From: Pseudomonas sp.
Lineage (GTDB): Bacteria; Pseudomonadota; Gammaproteobacteria; Pseudomonadales; Pseudomonadaceae
Assembly: GCF_028293835.1 (NCBI RefSeq)
Contig: NZ_JAQGNX010000066.1
Span: forward strand, 1 to 56,839
Direction: 5' to 3'
DNA: 56,839 nt
Shown here in pieces: positions 53,710 through 56,839 of this stretch. The position numbers were made by a program, and so were the translations under genes. The notes under the pieces are model-generated. The model was not told where the DNA came from, ran no database searches, and saw only the letters and a list, made by a program, of their open reading frames with translations. The first letter of the stretch is position 1. Every line of letters begins with the position of its first letter.

Positions 53710-54648
53710 ATGAATATCAGTAACAGCCAGCCACACGATCACGTGTTCCTTGGATCGGCCCATGAAGAAAACGCGAAACGCACCCTGTGGGTAGTAATGC
53801 TCACGGTCGTGATGATGATTGGGGAAATTGCGGCTGGTTATATTACAGGCTCCATGGCCCTGCTCGCCGACGGTTTTCATATGGCGACCCATGCGGGCGC
53901 GCTAAGCATCGCAGCCGCCGCCTATTCATATGCCAGGCGCAACGCTACCAATCCCCGTTATAGCTTCGGTACCGGCAAAGTTGGAGATCTGGGCGGGTTT
54001 GCCTCGGCTCTTATCCTGGGGCTGGTTTCGCTGGGCATCGGCGTAGAGTCGGTAATACGCTTACTTCAGCCTGCCCAGGTGCAATTTGGTACGGCCACAC
54101 TTATCGCCTGTGTCGGATTGTTGGTTAACATCGTGAGCGCGCTGTTGCTTGGGCACGGGCATAGCCACGAGCACGACCACGACCATGGTCATGACCACAG
54201 CCATCATGGAAACGATAACAACCTGAGATCCGCTTATGTTCACGTCATCGCCGATGCCCTGACGTCTGTTCTTGCCATAGCAGCACTGCTAGCGGGACGG
54301 TATCTGGGTTGGGTCTGGCTGGATCCGGCCATGGGTATTGTAGGAGCCATCGTTATCGCTCGTTGGTCCTGGAGTTTGATGAGAGCGACCGCAAGCGTCC
54401 TGCTGGATCAGACTGATGAGCACGTCGCTGAGGAAATACGTGATCTGGTTGAACAACCCGGCGATGCCACTATCACAGACCTGCACGTTTGGCGGGTAGG
54501 CCCTGAGGCGCATGCGGCCATTGTCAGTGTCTTAGGCAACTCAACCTTGGATGGAGATACCATTCGTGAGCGCCTGAAACCTGTCCATGAAGTGAGCCAT
54601 CTCACCGTAGAGTTTCGTCGTGTCACGTCGGCTATCGCCCTCCAGTAA
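53710..54648 (+). CDS. dmeF: Cation diffusion facilitator, Co/Ni efflux
   Basis: A 312-residue CDF protein with six transmembrane helices. Metal-site motifs are SMALLADGFHMATHAG in helix 2 and VHVIADALTSVLA in helix 5. A long His-rich loop lies between helices 4 and 5 (GHGHSHEHDHDHGHDHSHHG). The C-terminal cytoplasmic domain carries TDLHVWRVGPEAHAAI. DmeF proteins export Co(II) and Ni(II) against protons. It is co-transcribed with dmeR. Confidence 0.92.
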   Translation: MNISNSQPHDHVFLGSAHEENAKRTLWVVMLTVVMMIGEIAAGYITGSMALLADGFHMATHAGALSIAAAAYSYARRNATNPRYSFGTGKVGDLGGFASALILGLVSLGIGVESVIRLLQPAQVQFGTATLIACVGLLVNIVSALLLGHGHSHEHDHDHGHDHSHHGNDNNLRSAYVHVIADALTSVLAIAALLAGRYLGWVWLDPAMGIVGAIVIARWSWSLMRATASVLLDQTDEHVAEEIRDLVEQPGDATITDLHVWRVGPEAHAAIVSVLGNSTLDGDTIRERLKPVHEVSHLTVEFRRVTSAIALQ

Positions 54649-54712
54649 GTAGGTCACTCGCTTATTGACGGCGTTTCGGTCCTTCTCAGAATCTTCCGAT
54701 AAAGGAGCTAAC

Positions 54713-55263
54713 ATGACCAACGAGTACGCAACCGAAGATAAGCCTGGCGGCGAATTCTTGAGGTCAATCTTTGGGGTGTAATTAATGGCGTCCACGCCTT
54801 TGCTCAGGCCATGTTGGAGCAAGGCTCACCGGGCGCGATTATCAACACCGGTTCGAAACAAGGAATCACCAACCCGCCAGGCGTTCCCGCCTACGGGACA
54901 GCCAAGGCGGCTGTAAAGACGATGACCGAACAGCTTGCCCACGGCTTGCGCGAAGAAAAAGCCCAAGTCACGGCGCATCTTTTGGTCCCCGGTTGGACCT
55001 TTACGGGGATGTCCAATGCTCCGGATGGGCAGCAGCCCAAAGGCGGTTGGCTTCCTGAGCAGGTAGTTGAGCGGATGATCAACAGCGTGGATGACGGCGA
55101 CTTCTATATCATTTGTCCTGATGATGCGGTTTCGCCGGAGTTGGATGCTGCCCGCATCCAATGGAGTGCAGGTGACATCATAGAGAATAGGCCAGCCTTG
55201 TCGCGGTGGGATGCGGCGTGGACGGAACGCTTCGAAGCATTCATTAAAGGTAACAATTCATAA
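54713..55263 (+). pseudogene. Short-chain dehydrogenase remnant, internally deleted and frameshifted
   Basis: A good ribosome site (AAAGGAG) and ATG at 54713 open a 22-codon frame (MTNEYATEDKPGG...) that stops at 54779. From about 54745 another frame encodes the C-terminal two thirds of a classical SDR: ILEVNLWGVINGVHAFAQAM, IINTGSKQG, the catalytic YGTAKAA (Tyr-x3-Lys), and VPGWTFTGMS. The glycine-rich NAD site and about 100 N-terminal residues are missing, so a deletion and frame change have joined the start to the middle. The part from 54811 could still be translated but would lack the cofactor site. Confidence 0.8.
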
Positions 55264-55708
55264 TTTCGCTTCGCCTTTATCGGCAATGGAAGTTTGGATG
55301 CGCCCGCTGTTCACTCGCGTAGCAAGCCTGCAAAACGCTTGGACTGCTACGCGGTAGTAACGACCAGGAGCGGCGTACCTTTCAATCCATCACTGACAAG
55401 CTGCTATCGGGCCAGAGCCGCCGCTACCCAATGACTGCCTATGTATGCACGATTTATCCAGTATTCCTCACTAAACTTTCCCTTGCCAAGTGCCTCAACG
55501 ACCAATGCAATTGCTGCCTTCGCAGCTCCCAAGGTATCAGCCCATCTCGGGTTGGCAGGCGAAGAAACCTGAGTCTCAGATGGCTCGCAATGGCTACCTT
55601 AGTTTCCGTGCCGTCATGTTTGCATTCCTAAAGTGACAACGAACCAAGCCGGTGGCTTTGGTAACGTGAGTCATCGAAATAAAGTTTATAAAAACGGAAG
55701 GCAGGCAT
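55264..55708. other. Stretch with no recognised gene
   Basis: About 445 bases between the SDR remnant and the aminotransferase-fold gene. Short open frames exist on both strands. One on the minus strand, about 55440-55600, encodes a plausible-looking segment (WADTLGAAKAAIALVVEALG), but it has no start codon with a ribosome site and I do not recognise it. It may be decayed coding sequence. The promoter of the downstream gene must lie in the last part. Confidence 0.4.
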
Positions 55709-56839
55709 ATGCAAATCAGTAATTCTTTTCGCCTCGGAAGCCCGGAAGTATTTCCGCCAGCAGAGCGTCATATCTACCTTGATGCGGCGTCGGTCGGGCT
55801 TAGTCATAAGGGCGGAGCCGAAGCGATTTCGAAATGGCAAAACGCACTCGCCGAAGAGGGCACGATTGCGTTTGACGAACAGGCGGAAGTCGATTGCCTC
55901 GATAATCTCAATGAGGCGTCTGCCCGACTCTTCAACGCAACCGTAAATGATATTGCGATTGCATCCAGCGAAACAGTTCTGATGCAATCATTAGCTTGGG
56001 CGGTGATGCCAGCCAAAGGCAGCAAGATAGTCGCAACTGGAATTACACACCCGTCCACGATTTATCCCTGGATGCGGGTGTGTGAGCATACCGGCGCTCA
56101 GATGCATTGGGTGCGAGCCGATGAACGTCAGGTGATCGATCCCGATGAGCTCGAGGCCAGCATCGATGACAACACGTCTGTCGTCTGCTTAAGCCACGTC
56201 GAGTACGGCACGGGACAGCGATATGATCTGCGGCGACTTGCTGACAAGGCTCACAAGCACGGGGCAATTCTGGTCGTCGACGCCACTCAATCAGCCGGTC
56301 AGATTGAAATCGACGTGAGCTGCGGCGTCGATGCGGTCGCTACTTCTACCTACAAATGGCTGTGTGGGCCATTTGGTACGGGCGTAATGTATGTCTCGCC
56401 GAAGCTACAGACGCTTAACCCCGGTATCGTCGGTTGGCGCAGTCATATAAACATGTGGGATTTCCAGGCTGATCGAATGGAGCTAGCGCCTAACGCGAAA
56501 CGTTACGAATTTGGGACCATGGCGTACGGCACAGCCTACGGTGCCACAGAGGCGGTCCGCCACATTCTTGATACCGGTATTGACCAAATAGAAGCGCATA
56601 ACCGCCGCATATCGAAGCGTTTGATTGCTGGTCTCCAAGACCTCGGGGCTGAGGTGCTGGGCCCGCAGGCGGATAATCATCGCTCCGCCACCGTAGCAGC
56701 GCGCTTCCCTGGCAAAGACAGCGGAGACTTTGCCAAAACGCTTAAATCAGCCAATGTCATCGCCTCCCTGCGTCGAGATTTCATCCGCTTTTCACCCCAC
56801 TATTACAACAACATCGACGATATCGATCAGGGACTAAAT
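55709..56839 (+). CDS. Class V aminotransferase-fold PLP enzyme, 3' end outside window
   Basis: 377 residues are visible and the frame is still open at the last base. It is a fold-type I PLP enzyme of the class V group (cysteine desulfurase/isopenicillin N epimerase/selenocysteine lyase-like). It shows HIYLDAASVGLSHKGG, VVCLSHVEYGTGQRYDLR, VVDATQSAGQIEID and the PLP Lys in STYKWLCGPFGTGVM. GGAAG lies before the ATG at 55709. There is no desulfurase Cys loop that I can identify in the visible part. The reaction is unknown; it is not obviously PhnW, although PhnW is also class V. Confidence 0.85.
   Translation, partial: MQISNSFRLGSPEVFPPAERHIYLDAASVGLSHKGGAEAISKWQNALAEEGTIAFDEQAEVDCLDNLNEASARLFNATVNDIAIASSETVLMQSLAWAVMPAKGSKIVATGITHPSTIYPWMRVCEHTGAQMHWVRADERQVIDPDELEASIDDNTSVVCLSHVEYGTGQRYDLRRLADKAHKHGAILVVDATQSAGQIEIDVSCGVDAVATSTYKWLCGPFGTGVMYVSPKLQTLNPGIVGWRSHINMWDFQADRMELAPNAKRYEFGTMAYGTAYGATEAVRHILDTGIDQIEAHNRRISKRLIAGLQDLGAEVLGPQADNHRSATVAARFPGKDSGDFAKTLKSANVIASLRRDFIRFSPHYYNNIDDIDQGLN

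Noticed and set aside
53710..54648. Zinc-specific CDF transporter (ZitB/CzcD-like)
   Set aside because: The partner regulator has the RcnR-type His-Cys-His-His ligands, and the ADGFHMATH helix-2 motif fits DmeF better.

Overview
The window reads as chromosomal DNA of a Pseudomonas, most likely from the P. fluorescens lineage. This rests on the gene families and their order, on the repeated Pseudomonas-type REP/REPIN palindromes (paired arms resembling gtaggagccaacttgt and its complement), and on a class C beta-lactamase, a phosphatidylcholine synthase and an EptA-type transferase in one moderately GC-rich stretch. I saw no rRNA, tRNA, CRISPR, phage or insertion-sequence gene.

Layout. 1-4.9 kb: end of a DUF2214 membrane protein, a DUF3010 protein, an MFS transporter, a periplasmic protein and the lipid A phosphoethanolamine transferase EptA. 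5.1-7.3 kb: a radical-SAM protein and a partner gene in ATGA overlap, behind a well-formed LexA box. 7.3-12.7 kb (minus): a six-gene stressosome-type operon (RsbR, RsbS, RsbT, an RsbT-like/SpoIIE phosphatase fusion, a histidine kinase and a REC-PAS-kinase-REC hybrid) with overlapping genes. 12.9-17.8 kb: an SDR, a PEP-mutase/isocitrate-lyase family enzyme, an FMN hydroxyacid dehydrogenase and an AI-2E family permease. 17.9-22.1 kb (minus): a PAS histidine kinase, a lone receiver and a REC-PAS-GGDEF-EAL protein in overlap. 22.2-30.9 kb: a Tat-exported aldo/keto reductase coupled to an ADP/ATP-carrier-like protein, a ModA-like binding protein, NmrA/LysR divergent pair, SleB-like hydrolase, AmpC, a small protein and phosphatidylcholine synthase.

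31.0-37.6 kb: xylR divergent from xylAFGH, giving xylose uptake and isomerisation. No xylulokinase is present, and a REPIN lies between xylF and xylG. 37.8-44.6 kb: CAP-domain protein, SnoaL-like protein, Tat-exported Gfo/Idh/MocA oxidoreductase, YghU, a small secreted protein, a PRISE-like SDR and a thioredoxin-reductase-like flavoprotein. 44.6-47.6 kb (minus): GNAT, HAD dehalogenase, RidA and a DSD1-type PLP enzyme, with a divergent LysR.

48.9-53.2 kb is the most interesting part. A hydroxyethylphosphonate-dehydrogenase-like iron alcohol dehydrogenase, an organophosphate-type MFS transporter, a LysR regulator and phosphonatase PhnX lie in order with no PhnW aminotransferase. I infer a route that takes up 2-hydroxyethylphosphonate, oxidises it to phosphonoacetaldehyde and cleaves it to acetaldehyde and phosphate. 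53.4-54.6 kb holds dmeR-dmeF (Co/Ni sensing and efflux). It is followed by a broken SDR gene, about 450 bases with no recognised gene, and a class V aminotransferase-fold enzyme that runs off the end of the window.
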